DNA from: Planctomycetaceae bacterium
GTDB taxonomy: Bacteria > Planctomycetota > Planctomycetia > Pirellulales > Pirellulaceae
Assembly (NCBI GenBank): GCA_003455945.1
Contig: DMPQ01000330.1
Coordinates: 11,358 to 25,323 of the forward strand
Direction: 5' to 3'
DNA: 13,966 nt
The position numbers and the translations under genes are program-made. Under the pieces are notes generated by a model. The model saw nothing but the letters and a program-made list of their open reading frames with translations, made no database searches and was not told where the DNA came from. Positions 1 to 6,727 of the stretch are shown here, piece after piece (position 1 is the first letter of the stretch; each line of letters starts with the position of its first letter).

Positions 1-425
1 TGCTGGTCGCCGGCGGAAGCTTCGGCTGCAGCAGCTCGCCGTTCGCGGCGGGGGGGCTTTTCGCACCGGCCGACGCGGTCGCCGACGCCGACGCGACTCC
101 TCAGGCTCAGCCTCAGGGACAGTACCTGATCGAGGTCCGACGAGGCGGGAGCGATGTCGAGTCGAACTCGCATCCGCTGTACGGCACCGAAACGGTGAAC
201 ACGGCGCTCGAGAAGGCGGGACTGACCAAGAAGAAGGGGGGCTGGGATATCGAGCTGATCCGCACCAACCCTCAGAACGGCATGCGGCACAAGATGCACG
301 TCGACTATGACCGAGCCGAACGCCGCGTCCGTTACGAGCAGGACTATGCCCTGTTCCCCAACGATCACCTGATCGTCAAGAAGTCCGAGGAATCCCCGCT
401 CGACGAACTCTTCTCGAGCTTCTGA
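1..425 (+). CDS. C-terminal part of a probable exported protein with SLBB-like module (5' truncated)
   Basis: The reading frame is open from base 3 to the TGA at 423-425, giving about 140 residues with no start inside the window that is clearly the true one; an internal GTG at 195 would cut the domain. The visible N-terminal part is small and Gly/Ser/Ala-rich with one Cys (FGCSSSPF), then an Ala/Asp/Gln-rich linker. This looks like the mature end of a lipoprotein or exported leader, although the bases before the Cys do not spell a canonical lipobox. After the linker comes YLIEVRRGG, then a segment with alternating hydrophobics, MHVDYDRAERRV, and DYALFPNDHLIVK. The last resembles the 'DY.L.PGD.i.V' end of SLBB/beta-grasp modules in Wza-like polysaccharide export proteins. 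That family link is my inference from short motifs; it may simply be a conserved planctomycete hypothetical. It is convergent with the ABC permease. Confidence 0.6.
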   Translation, partial: LVAGGSFGCSSSPFAAGGLFAPADAVADADATPQAQPQGQYLIEVRRGGSDVESNSHPLYGTETVNTALEKAGLTKKKGGWDIELIRTNPQNGMRHKMHVDYDRAERRVRYEQDYALFPNDHLIVKKSEESPLDELFSSF

Positions 426-439
426 GCACCCCCGGCCTT

Positions 440-486
440 ACCGATCGGCGATGCCGAGGGGACTTCGCCGCGGAGGCCCGATCGGT
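440..486. terminator. Inverted repeat between convergent genes, possible bidirectional terminator
   Basis: ACCGATCGG at 440-448 is matched by its exact reverse complement CCGATCGGT at 478-486, with 29 bases between. It lies in the 82-base gap between two convergent genes, where a shared terminator is expected. There is no T-run on either strand, and the arms are made of the very common CGATCG word, so chance is a real alternative. Confidence 0.25.
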
Positions 487-507
487 CGGCGCTCTCGGCG
501 TCGACCG

Positions 508-2196
508 TCAGCCGCCGGACGAATCGGCGACGCGCCAGCGGATGCGAAACGCCTGGAGCATCAGGACGATCAGCAGTCCGGTTCCGCTGGCCGACATCAG
601 CAGATGCTGACCGAACTCGTTCCAATCGCTCGGCGCGTAGCTCAACAGCCAGCGGTCGGCCGGATCCGAAGTTCTCCGACGCCGCATCTCGCGCGGCGAA
701 TCCGGTTCGTCGAACGGGACGTCGAACGCGGCGCGGAACGGCGAGATGCGCGCGGCGACCGTCGTGACTCTTCCGAGTGCCGGCGCATCCAGATAGTTCC
801 GCACGAAGAGATCGGCGGCCGGCGGCACCGCGTAGAGCGTCAGCAGGATCCCGTAGCTCAGCAGCATCGCGTGCGTCGTCTTGCGCATCAGCGTCGACGA
901 CGCCATCGCGGTGACCGACGCGGCCAGACAGGTCGCCGCGCAGAGCAGGACATACGCCGCGATACCGCCGATATTGCCCCAGTAGATCGGGACCAGGACG
1001 GTGGCGAGTACCAGAGGCCAAAGCAGAAAGCCGGTCAGCACCGTCGCGACTCGTAGCCCCGAGATCAGCTTTCCCCAGAGGATCTGCCACGGGCTGATGT
1101 TGGTCGTCAGCAGCAGGTCCAGCGTCTGGCGTTCCCGCTCGCTCGTCAGGCTACCGGCCGAGAAGACCGGACCGACCAGCAGCGCGAACAGGAGCACGTA
1201 GCAGACGTACCACGAGTTCATGCCGGGATTGAAGAAGAGGGCCCAGGCCATCATCGGGATCGACAGCAGCATGCTGATCTGGACGACCAGCCGGAGCATC
1301 AGCGTTCCCTGGGCGAAGATCTCGCTGTGCAGTTCCTTCTCGTAGACCGGATTCGCGCCATCCTCCATCAGGTCGTCGCGCCGCGGTGGGGCGAAGAGTC
1401 GATCGGGGAAGCGCTCGCGATCGATCACCAGGCCGACCGCATCGCGCTGCTCCTCGACTTCGTCGACCACTTCCTTCCCTTCGCTCCCGAGGTCCCCGGG
1501 CTGGCGCAGCCGATCGGTCGCATCGCGGAACAGCAGGCTGATGCCGGCCCAGGCGACGGCAGGAACCGCGATCACGACCGTTTCGAGACGAAGCGCGCCT
1601 TGGTCGCGCAGCGCCAGCCAACCGCCGACCGCCAGCGCCGCGAGCGGCAGGATGATCAGATAGCTGACGACCAGCGCGGCGCTCGTCCGCCGAAAGCGAC
1701 TGCTGCACGCCAGGCTGATGACGCCGAAAAGAATCAGGCAGGCGAGCATCGCCAGATACGCCGCCAGCACCTCGTACAACGAGATCCCTCCGAGCGGCAG
1801 GCAGAGGACGACGATCGGCAGCGACGTGACGACCAGCAGACCCAGGTGAGTCAGCGAGGCGATGATCTTGCCGAGTACGACCTTCTCGGGACGGAGCGGA
1901 CTGGCGAGCAGCATCTCGAACGTCCGCCGCTCCTTCTCGCCCGCGATGGCGCCGGCGGCGAAGCTCGGCGCCATCAGCGAAGCGATGACGAACTGCCCCA
2001 GGAAGAACAGGTCGCCGAGCTGGCGAGCCGACTCGGGGCTCTCGCGCAGATCGAGACGCGTCTCGCGGGGCCAGGCCGCCATCACGATCAGCGCCAGCAG
2101 CCCCTGATAGATCGCCAGCAGGACGAACGCGCGCGGCATCCGCAGGTTGACCAGCAGCTCGCGCTGCAGCACCGGGTTGTCGCGCAGATCGCTCAT
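508..2196 (-). CDS. ABC-2 type transporter permease, two fused/duplicated units
   Basis: This 562-residue polytopic inner-membrane protein looks like two ABC-2 permease units in one chain. Unit 1 opens with NPVLQREL (residues 7-14), followed by a hydrophobic helix and the cytoplasmic signature EKERRTFEMLLASPL (87-101). Unit 2 repeats this as NPVYEKEL (282-289) and SERERQTLDLLLTTNI (352-367). Each unit has about six hydrophobic segments; unit 1 has them near 24-44, 64-85, 115-137, 143-165, 174-196 and 205-223. A charged cytoplasmic linker lies at about 224-290. ABC-2 permeases export lipids, polysaccharides or drugs with a separate ATPase; no ATPase is encoded nearby, so the substrate is unknown. 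The gene follows argG after 65 bases on the same strand and may be cotranscribed. The start ATG (2194-2196) has only a weak GGGCGAG upstream. Confidence 0.85.
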   Translation of the reverse strand: MSDLRDNPVLQRELLVNLRMPRAFVLLAIYQGLLALIVMAAWPRETRLDLRESPESARQLGDLFFLGQFVIASLMAPSFAAGAIAGEKERRTFEMLLASPLRPEKVVLGKIIASLTHLGLLVVTSLPIVVLCLPLGGISLYEVLAAYLAMLACLILFGVISLACSSRFRRTSAALVVSYLIILPLAALAVGGWLALRDQGALRLETVVIAVPAVAWAGISLLFRDATDRLRQPGDLGSEGKEVVDEVEEQRDAVGLVIDRERFPDRLFAPPRRDDLMEDGANPVYEKELHSEIFAQGTLMLRLVVQISMLLSIPMMAWALFFNPGMNSWYVCYVLLFALLVGPVFSAGSLTSERERQTLDLLLTTNISPWQILWGKLISGLRVATVLTGFLLWPLVLATVLVPIYWGNIGGIAAYVLLCAATCLAASVTAMASSTLMRKTTHAMLLSYGILLTLYAVPPAADLFVRNYLDAPALGRVTTVAARISPFRAAFDVPFDEPDSPREMRRRRTSDPADRWLLSYAPSDWNEFGQHLLMSASGTGLLIVLMLQAFRIRWRVADSSGG

Positions 2197-2261
2197 GCCG
2201 CTCGCCCGAGACGCTACGGTCGTTCGTGCTCGGATCGCCTACCGTCGGCGCGGCGGAGCGA

Positions 2262-3476
2262 TCAGTAGCTGCGAGGCGTGACGCGCCCCTGGACTCGCAG
2301 CGGGAGTCCTTGGATGCGCAGGAAGCCCTCGGCATCGTCCTGGTTGTACGCGCCGCCCCCTTCCATCGTCGCGATCCCCTCGTCGTACAGGCTGAGCGGA
2401 CTGCGGCGCCCCTGGCAGATGATGTTCCCCTTGTACAGCCCGAGCGTGACGCTGCCGGTGACGGTGCGCTGCGCCGAGCGGTTGAACTCCATCAGCGCGT
2501 CCATCTTGGCCGCGTACCAGAAGCCGTAGTAGACCATCTCGGCCACCTCGGGGCTCAGCCGATCCCGCAGGTGCATCAGATCGCGGTCCATCGTCAACTG
2601 CTCGAGATAGCGATGCGCCGCATACAGGATCGACATTCCCGGCGCCTCGTAGACGCCGCGGCTCTTCATGCCGACGAAGCGGTTCTCGACGACGTCGATC
2701 TGGCCGATGCCGTTGCGCCCGCCGATCGTGTTGAGCGTCTTGACCATCGACAATGCCGAGAGCGGCTTGCCGTTCAGGCGGACCGGAATCCCTGCCTCGA
2801 AGTCGATCGTCAGCGACTCGACCGCGTCCGGAGCCTGCTGCGGCGAGACGGTCATGCCGAACTCGACCAGATCGACGCCGGTCACCTCGAGATCCTCGAG
2901 CTTCCCCGCCTCGTAGCTGATGTGCAGGCAGTTCTCGTCGCTGCTGTACGGCTTCGAGACGCTCGCCTTGACCGGGATCTTCTTCGCGTCGCAGTACGCG
3001 ATCATCTCGGTCCGTCCGGGGAACGCCTGACGAAAGGCCGGCATCCGCCACGGCGCGATCAGCTTGATGCTCGGCTCGAGCGCTTCGGCCGCCAGCTGGA
3101 AGCGGCACTGGTCGTTCCCCTTGCCGGTCGCTCCGTGCGCGTAGGCATCACAGCCCAGTTCGCGCGCCACCTGCAGACAGACCTTCGAGATCAGAGGCCG
3201 GGCGATCGACGTGCCGAGCAGATACAGCCCCTCGTACTTCGCCTGCCACTGCATCACCGGAAACGCGAAGTCGCGGCAGAGCTCTTCCTGCACGTCGACC
3301 AGACGGGACGACTTGGCGCCGCAGTTTCGCGCCTTGGCGAGGATCGCTTCCCGATCCTCGCACGGCTGGCCGAGATCGACATAGACGGCATGGACCTCGT
3401 ACCCCTGGTCCTGGAGCCAGCCGAGAATCACGGACGTGTCGAGACCACCGGAGTAGGCGAGAACGCAGCTGGGCAT
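2262..3476 (-). CDS. argG: Argininosuccinate synthase
   Basis: ArgG joins citrulline and aspartate using ATP to give argininosuccinate, the penultimate step of arginine synthesis, in the cytoplasm. The 404-residue protein has the usual family length. It begins MPSCVLAYSGGLDTSV, with the N-type PP-loop SGGLDTS directly at the N terminus. Further family motifs are HGATGKGNDQCRF (canonically NDQ.RFE), APWR, SSDENCLHIS, GIGQIDVVENRFVGMKSRG, YEAPG, and near the C terminus SVTLGLYKGN and YNQDDAEGFLRI. An in-frame TTG ten codons upstream (3504-3506) would extend it. The internal ATG is preferred because the PP-loop normally follows within about ten residues and neither site has a clear Shine-Dalgarno. 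It is divergent from larB across 320 bases and followed by the ABC permease. The assignment is secure. Confidence 0.97.
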   Translation of the reverse strand: MPSCVLAYSGGLDTSVILGWLQDQGYEVHAVYVDLGQPCEDREAILAKARNCGAKSSRLVDVQEELCRDFAFPVMQWQAKYEGLYLLGTSIARPLISKVCLQVARELGCDAYAHGATGKGNDQCRFQLAAEALEPSIKLIAPWRMPAFRQAFPGRTEMIAYCDAKKIPVKASVSKPYSSDENCLHISYEAGKLEDLEVTGVDLVEFGMTVSPQQAPDAVESLTIDFEAGIPVRLNGKPLSALSMVKTLNTIGGRNGIGQIDVVENRFVGMKSRGVYEAPGMSILYAAHRYLEQLTMDRDLMHLRDRLSPEVAEMVYYGFWYAAKMDALMEFNRSAQRTVTGSVTLGLYKGNIICQGRRSPLSLYDEGIATMEGGGAYNQDDAEGFLRIQGLPLRVQGRVTPRSY

Positions 3477-3555
3477 GGAACCGAGAGTCCTGTCGCAACG
3501 AGCCAACGGATGGGAAACGCTCCGGATCGACCGAGTCGAGCCGAACGGACGACCG

Positions 3556-3561
3556 ATCGTA
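3556..3561 (-). promoter_or_regulatory. Weak -10-like hexamer for argG
   Basis: On the minus strand this reads TACGAT followed by CGGTCG, about 80 bases upstream of the argG ATG. The same hexamer appears in the better candidate for the HAD hydrolase gene. No convincing -35 box lies 16-18 bases upstream, so this is only a candidate. Confidence 0.2.
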
Positions 3562-3634
3562 ATCCAATCGCCAGCCGCGCGATAGCGGCTCGCCGCGCTC
3601 CGCGAGACACCACGCCGGCAGGCGCCGACCGGTC

Positions 3635-3669
3635 CGGGGCTCGCTCCGTTCGGGCAAGCGAAAGCCCCG
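3635..3669. repeat. Imperfect hairpin in the argG-larB intergenic region
   Basis: CGGGGCT (3635-3641) pairs with AGCCCCG (3663-3669). After a two-base AA bulge, CGCT (3642-3645) pairs with AGCG (3657-3660), and CCG/CGG (3646-3648, 3651-3653) can close the tip around TT. It sits upstream of the larB -10 candidate and about 160 bases upstream of argG. It could be a leader structure if argG transcription starts further out, or only a GC-rich coincidence. Confidence 0.3.
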
Positions 3670-3720
3670 AGGCGAACTCCCGAGTCCTCGCCCCCGGCTC
3701 CCTCCCTTCATTACGCCGCG

Positions 3721-3726
3721 TATCAT
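3721..3726 (+). promoter_or_regulatory. -10-like TATCAT for larB-nnrD
   Basis: TATCAT followed by CGACCGG lies 70 bases upstream of the larB ATG and is one of the few AT-rich hexamers in the region. No good -35 match is seen at 16-18 bases upstream (CTCCCT region). A start near 3733 would give a leader of about 64 bases that is pyrimidine-rich and lacks a Shine-Dalgarno. Confidence 0.3.
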
Positions 3727-3796
3727 CGACCGGAAGCACGCGATCCGATTCGCGTCGTCCTCCGCTCCCTTCCCTCTCGATCCTCCGGCCTCTCCG

Positions 3797-4633
3797 ATGT
3801 CAGATCCGGTCCTGCAACTTCTCGCCTCGCTCGGCCTCGTTCCTGCGACGGCGTCCGACGTGGCGTCTTGCGAGGCTCCGTCTTCCGAGGTGATGTCGTC
3901 CGATCAGGGCCGACCAGCCTCTGCGCACGACGCGATGCCGTTGACGCTCGATCTCGAACGGCAGCAACGCTGCGGTTTCGCCGAGGTGATCTACGGACCG
4001 GGAAAGTCGGATGAGGTGCTGATCCGAGCGGCGGCCGGTCTGGTCGCCGCGGGACAGGACGTGCTCGCGACACGACTGACCGATCGCCAACTCGACCTGC
4101 TGTCCCGCGCCTGGCCCGAAGGTCATGCCGACGCCACCGCTCGGACCTGGCGGCGAATGCACGGCTCGCCGTTGCCCGACCGACGGCTCGCTCCGGTCGC
4201 CGTCGTCACGGCCGGAACCGGTGACGGACCGGTGGCGGCGGAAGTGCGCGAAACGCTCCGCTGGATGCGCGTTCCGGTGCGGCAGGTCGATGACGTCGGC
4301 GTCGCCGGACCGCACCGACTGGTCGAGCGTCTCGACGTGCTGGTCGACTGTGCGGCGATCGTCGTCGTCGCCGGCATGGAAGGGGCGTTGCCGAGCGTCG
4401 TCGCGGGGCACGTGCGCTGTCCGGTGATCGGCGTGCCGACGAGCGTCGGCTATGGCGCCAACTTCGGCGGTCTTTCGGCGCTGCTGTCGATGCTCAACAG
4501 CTGCGCCGCGAACGTCACGGTCGTCAACATCGACGCCGGGTTCAAAGGGGGCTTCGTCGCCGGATTGATCGCCACTTCGGGCCGGCGATCCGAGTCGTCG
4601 GATCCCGCTTCCGTCACGCGAGACGCGTCATGA
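3797..4633 (+). CDS. larB: LarB, pyridinium-3,5-biscarboxylate mononucleotide synthase
   Basis: LarB carboxylates and hydrolyses nicotinate adenine dinucleotide, the first step to the nickel-pincer nucleotide cofactor of lactate racemase and relatives; older annotations call the family AIR carboxylase-like. The 278-residue protein has an N-terminal LarB part (DLERQQRCGFAEVIYGPGKS about 52-71, VLATR 89-93). A PurE-like domain follows: AVVTAGTGDGPVA (135-147), DDVGVAGPHRL (165-175), VAGMEGALPSVVAGH (191-205), VPTSVGYGANFGG (213-225) and MLNSCA (232-237). Cys236 corresponds to the cysteine known to form the pyridinyl adduct in the studied enzyme. From memory the family reads AGTSD and NIDNGF; here they are AGTGD and NIDAGF. 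The stop overlaps nnrD by four bases (ATGA). No larC, larE or larA is in the window. Confidence 0.9.
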   Translation: MSDPVLQLLASLGLVPATASDVASCEAPSSEVMSSDQGRPASAHDAMPLTLDLERQQRCGFAEVIYGPGKSDEVLIRAAAGLVAAGQDVLATRLTDRQLDLLSRAWPEGHADATARTWRRMHGSPLPDRRLAPVAVVTAGTGDGPVAAEVRETLRWMRVPVRQVDDVGVAGPHRLVERLDVLVDCAAIVVVAGMEGALPSVVAGHVRCPVIGVPTSVGYGANFGGLSALLSMLNSCAANVTVVNIDAGFKGGFVAGLIATSGRRSESSDPASVTRDAS

Positions 4634-5520
4634 ACGACTCGCTCCCGATCGACGTGCTCACCTCGCCCCCCGTTCTCCCGAAGCGCCGAGTCGATGCGCA
4701 CAAGGGAGACTGCGGTCGCGTGCTGCTGATCGGCGGGAGTCGCGGGATGTCCGGCGCGATCGCGCTGGCCGGAAGAGCCGCACTGCGCGGCGGCGCGGGG
4801 CTCGTCACCTTGGCTGTCCCCGACCGGATCGTCGAGGTGGTCGCGAGTCTGCATCCTGCCTACATGACCCTCCCGCTCGCTTGCGACACCGACGGCGCGA
4901 TCGACGGCGAACCGGGGGAACGCCTGATCGAGGCGCTGAAGCGAGCCGATGCGGTCGCGGTCGGGCCGGGGCTGGGGCGTACCTCGGGGACCGCGAAACT
5001 GCTGCGACGACTGGCGGTCGACTTCCCCGGTCCGCTGGTGATCGATGCCGATGCGCTCTTTCCGGGGAACCTGGCAGATCTGCTCGAACGTCGAGTCGGC
5101 GAGCGACCGATCCTGACGCCGCATGCCGGCGAGTTCAGTCGCCTGATGCCCGAGGTGACGGCCGATCGAGGTCACGCCGAACGCTGCGCCGTTCGATTCG
5201 CTGCCGAACGTCGCTGCGTCGTCGTGCTCAAGGGGGCGGGAACGTTCGTCTCGGACGGCGTCACCGCCTATCGAAACCCGACCGGCAATCCCGGCATGGC
5301 GACCGGCGGAACCGGAGACGTGCTGACCGGGCTGATCGTCGCGCTGACCGCTCAGGGAATGACGCCGCTCGACGCATCGATGCTCGGCACTTGGCTCCAT
5401 GGCCGAGCGGGCGATCTCGCGGCGGCCGACGGACACCCGCTGTCGTTGATCGCGACCGACCTGATCGAACGACTGCCGGCCGCGTTCCGGGATCGGGAGC
5501 GACTTGCGGACGGCGATTGA
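4630..5520 (+). CDS. nnrD: ADP-dependent NAD(P)H-hydrate dehydratase (stand-alone YjeF C-domain)
   Basis: NnrD dehydrates the S form of NADHX/NADPHX, damaged hydrated cofactors, back to NAD(P)H using ADP (ATP in some homologues). The 296-residue protein is a single ribokinase-like domain with all diagnostic motifs: HKGDCGRVLLIGGS (24-37), GPGLG (112-116), VIDADAL (137-143), LTPHAGEFSRL (162-172), KGAGT (201-205) and the anion-hole region NPTGNPGMATGGTGDVLTG (216-234). The epimerase domain NnrE, often fused at the N terminus in bacteria, is absent and would have to be encoded elsewhere. The ATG sits in an ATGA overlap with the larB stop, so the two are almost certainly translationally coupled. 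It is convergent with the HAD gene, 13 bases between stop codons. Identification is secure; the link with LarB is context only. Confidence 0.93.
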   Translation: MNDSLPIDVLTSPPVLPKRRVDAHKGDCGRVLLIGGSRGMSGAIALAGRAALRGGAGLVTLAVPDRIVEVVASLHPAYMTLPLACDTDGAIDGEPGERLIEALKRADAVAVGPGLGRTSGTAKLLRRLAVDFPGPLVIDADALFPGNLADLLERRVGERPILTPHAGEFSRLMPEVTADRGHAERCAVRFAAERRCVVVLKGAGTFVSDGVTAYRNPTGNPGMATGGTGDVLTGLIVALTAQGMTPLDASMLGTWLHGRAGDLAAADGHPLSLIATDLIERLPAAFRDRERLADGD

Positions 5521-5535
5521 ACGCGGCGCGCGTTC
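5519..5535. terminator. Small hairpin spanning both convergent stop codons
   Basis: GAACGCG (5519-5525), loop GCG (5526-5528) and CGCGTTC (5529-5535) form a perfect 7-bp stem. The arms include bases of the nnrD TGA (5518-5520) and of the reverse-strand TGA of the HAD gene (5534-5536). A symmetric hairpin here would serve both strands. There is no T-run, so it would be a non-canonical or Rho-aided stop if functional. Confidence 0.4.
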
Positions 5536-6415
5536 AGCCGCGACCGAAGAGCAGATCGATCAGCGGGCGGTGCTCCTGAAAGTCGGCGACGATCAGGTGC
5601 GCGCCGACCGAGATCAGACGCTCGCGCTTCCAAGGATCGATCCGTCCCTGACGATGCCGCTCGTCGCTCGCGACGCCGATCGCCGTCGCACCGTAGGTCG
5701 CCAGATTGTCGATTTCGACGTAGCCGTCGCCGAAGCCGATCAGATGCTCGGGGCGCACCGAACTCGACTCGAGAATCTGTCGGATCACCATCTCCTTGGA
5801 GAACGCCTCGACCTGTTCGAGAGCGCCGTAGATCCTCGGCCCGAAGCAATGCGCGATACCGAGCAGTTCCGCCTCTTCGCGAACGTACGGGAGGTCGGTT
5901 CCGCTCGCCAGGAAGAGCTCGACCCCTCGCACCAGCAGCCCTTCGAGCAGCTCGCGACTTCCCGGCACCAGCCATGCGTCAGGGCTCACCCGACCGCTCC
6001 GCAGATCTTCGCGTCGCGCCGTGATTCTCGCGGTGAGCGCGTCGTGATACTGCCGCTTGTAGTCGGCCGGCTCGCGCGGTGCCCCTCCGCGACGCCGGAT
6101 CTCTTCGGCCAGGCGGATCATCTGATAGATCGTCTGCTTGCCGGTCAGCTCGTGGACGAAGGTCGAAACCAGGTGGGTCAGCTCGTCGTCCGTCTCGCTC
6201 GTCCCGGTCGATCGCAACTCGCCGACCATCATCGGGATCATGACGTCGGGCCACCCTTCCCGGATCAGACTGAGCGTCCCGTCGAAGTCGAACAGCGCGG
6301 CTCGCGGGAAGCCGGGGCGACCGATCGGGCGGATCCGTTCGATCGCCGTGCCGGGGTGGAGGTCGCGAGTCGAGGGCTGCGGATAACGGGATCGGAAGTC
6401 GGTTTCGGTAGTCAT
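5534..6415 (-). CDS. HAD superfamily hydrolase, probable phosphatase
   Basis: This is a 293-residue cytoplasmic HAD hydrolase. Motif I is LFDFDGTLS (41-49) with nucleophile Asp43 and acid Asp45. Motif II is ASGTDL (170-175), the motif III lysine is probably Lys207, and motif IV is GFGDGYVEI (227-235), with Asp230 binding Mg. The mostly helical insert after motif I (about 50-150) is a C1-type cap, as in phosphoglycolate phosphatase-like enzymes. The substrate cannot be told from sequence. About 35 residues precede motif I, longer than usual. The open frame continues upstream to 7840, but that part is antisense to the next gene and Arg-rich. The ATG at 6413-6415 is chosen because it starts just before the conserved domain and lies downstream of a plausible promoter. 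No clear Shine-Dalgarno is seen. Confidence 0.85.
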   Translation of the reverse strand: MTTETDFRSRYPQPSTRDLHPGTAIERIRPIGRPGFPRAALFDFDGTLSLIREGWPDVMIPMMVGELRSTGTSETDDELTHLVSTFVHELTGKQTIYQMIRLAEEIRRRGGAPREPADYKRQYHDALTARITARREDLRSGRVSPDAWLVPGSRELLEGLLVRGVELFLASGTDLPYVREEAELLGIAHCFGPRIYGALEQVEAFSKEMVIRQILESSSVRPEHLIGFGDGYVEIDNLATYGATAIGVASDERHRQGRIDPWKRERLISVGAHLIVADFQEHRPLIDLLFGRG

Positions 6416-6550
6416 GGAGCGACCGGTTCGAGAGGGGACGAGGCCTGGCGTTCGGGCCTGAAGCAGGTCGGCGAAACGAGGGCCGCCGGACGATGGGGGC
6501 GGCACGGCGGCGAGCGGACCGGGCGGGTGAGGAACGACCGGGCGCGGAAC

Positions 6551-6578
6551 ATCGTACCAGGGGAAACGGAGGTGAGAA
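6551..6578 (-). promoter_or_regulatory. Candidate promoter for the HAD hydrolase gene
   Basis: On the minus strand TTCTCA (6573-6578; four of six matches to TTGACA) is followed after 16 bases by TACGAT (6551-6556). TGG lies immediately before TACGAT, so it reads TGGTACGAT, an extended -10. It would start transcription about 130 bases upstream of the ATG. Confidence 0.4.
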
Positions 6579-6641
6579 CTCGGGCGGCCGGTCCCCGATT
6601 CGCCGCTCGGCATTTGATCTAGGTCGGCCCCCGCCCCCTCT

Positions 6642-6649
6642 GCTAGACT
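6642..6649 (+). promoter_or_regulatory. Extended -10-like TGCTAGACT for the TIGR03009-like gene
   Basis: TGCTAGACT (from 6641) matches the TGn-TAnnnT extended -10 form and is followed by CGCCGACC, about 80 bases before the start codon. A TTGATC at 6614-6619 is too far (24 bases) to be a standard -35, so this would be an extended -10 promoter without one. Confidence 0.35.
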
Positions 6650-6727
6650 CGCCGACCGCCCGTCTCGCATCGGCTCCGGCAGGAATCCGAGCCGGAACCG
6701 AACGACCCCTCGATCATGGATGATCCG

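Larger units (their letters stand above)
3477..3796. other. Divergent intergenic region between argG and larB
   Basis: These 320 bases separate two divergent genes and should contain both promoters. Visible elements are a -10-like TATCAT for larB (3721-3726), a weak -10-like TACGAT on the minus strand for argG (3556-3561), and an imperfect hairpin at 3635-3669. The last 40 bases before larB are strongly pyrimidine-rich (TCCTCCGCTCCCTTCCCTCTC and on), with no Shine-Dalgarno. I see no ARG-box-like palindrome and no RNA gene; open frames crossing the region are Arg-rich shadows. Confidence 0.5.
6416..6715. other. Divergent promoter region between the HAD hydrolase and the TIGR03009-like gene
   Basis: These 300 bases lie between divergent genes. 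They hold an extended -10 candidate on each strand (6551-6578 minus, 6642-6649 plus). No RNA gene or convincing short coding sequence is seen. Confidence 0.45.

Noticed and set aside
365..1090. Minus-strand and plus-strand frames (also 451-1056) over the permease 3' end
   Set aside because: Both are shadows of the permease frame, which has clear membrane helices; these are Arg-rich without hydrophobic pattern.
2226..3893. 555-residue plus-strand open frame over argG
   Set aside because: It is antisense to a certain gene, rich in Arg/Asp/Leu/His, and crosses into larB; a typical high-GC shadow.
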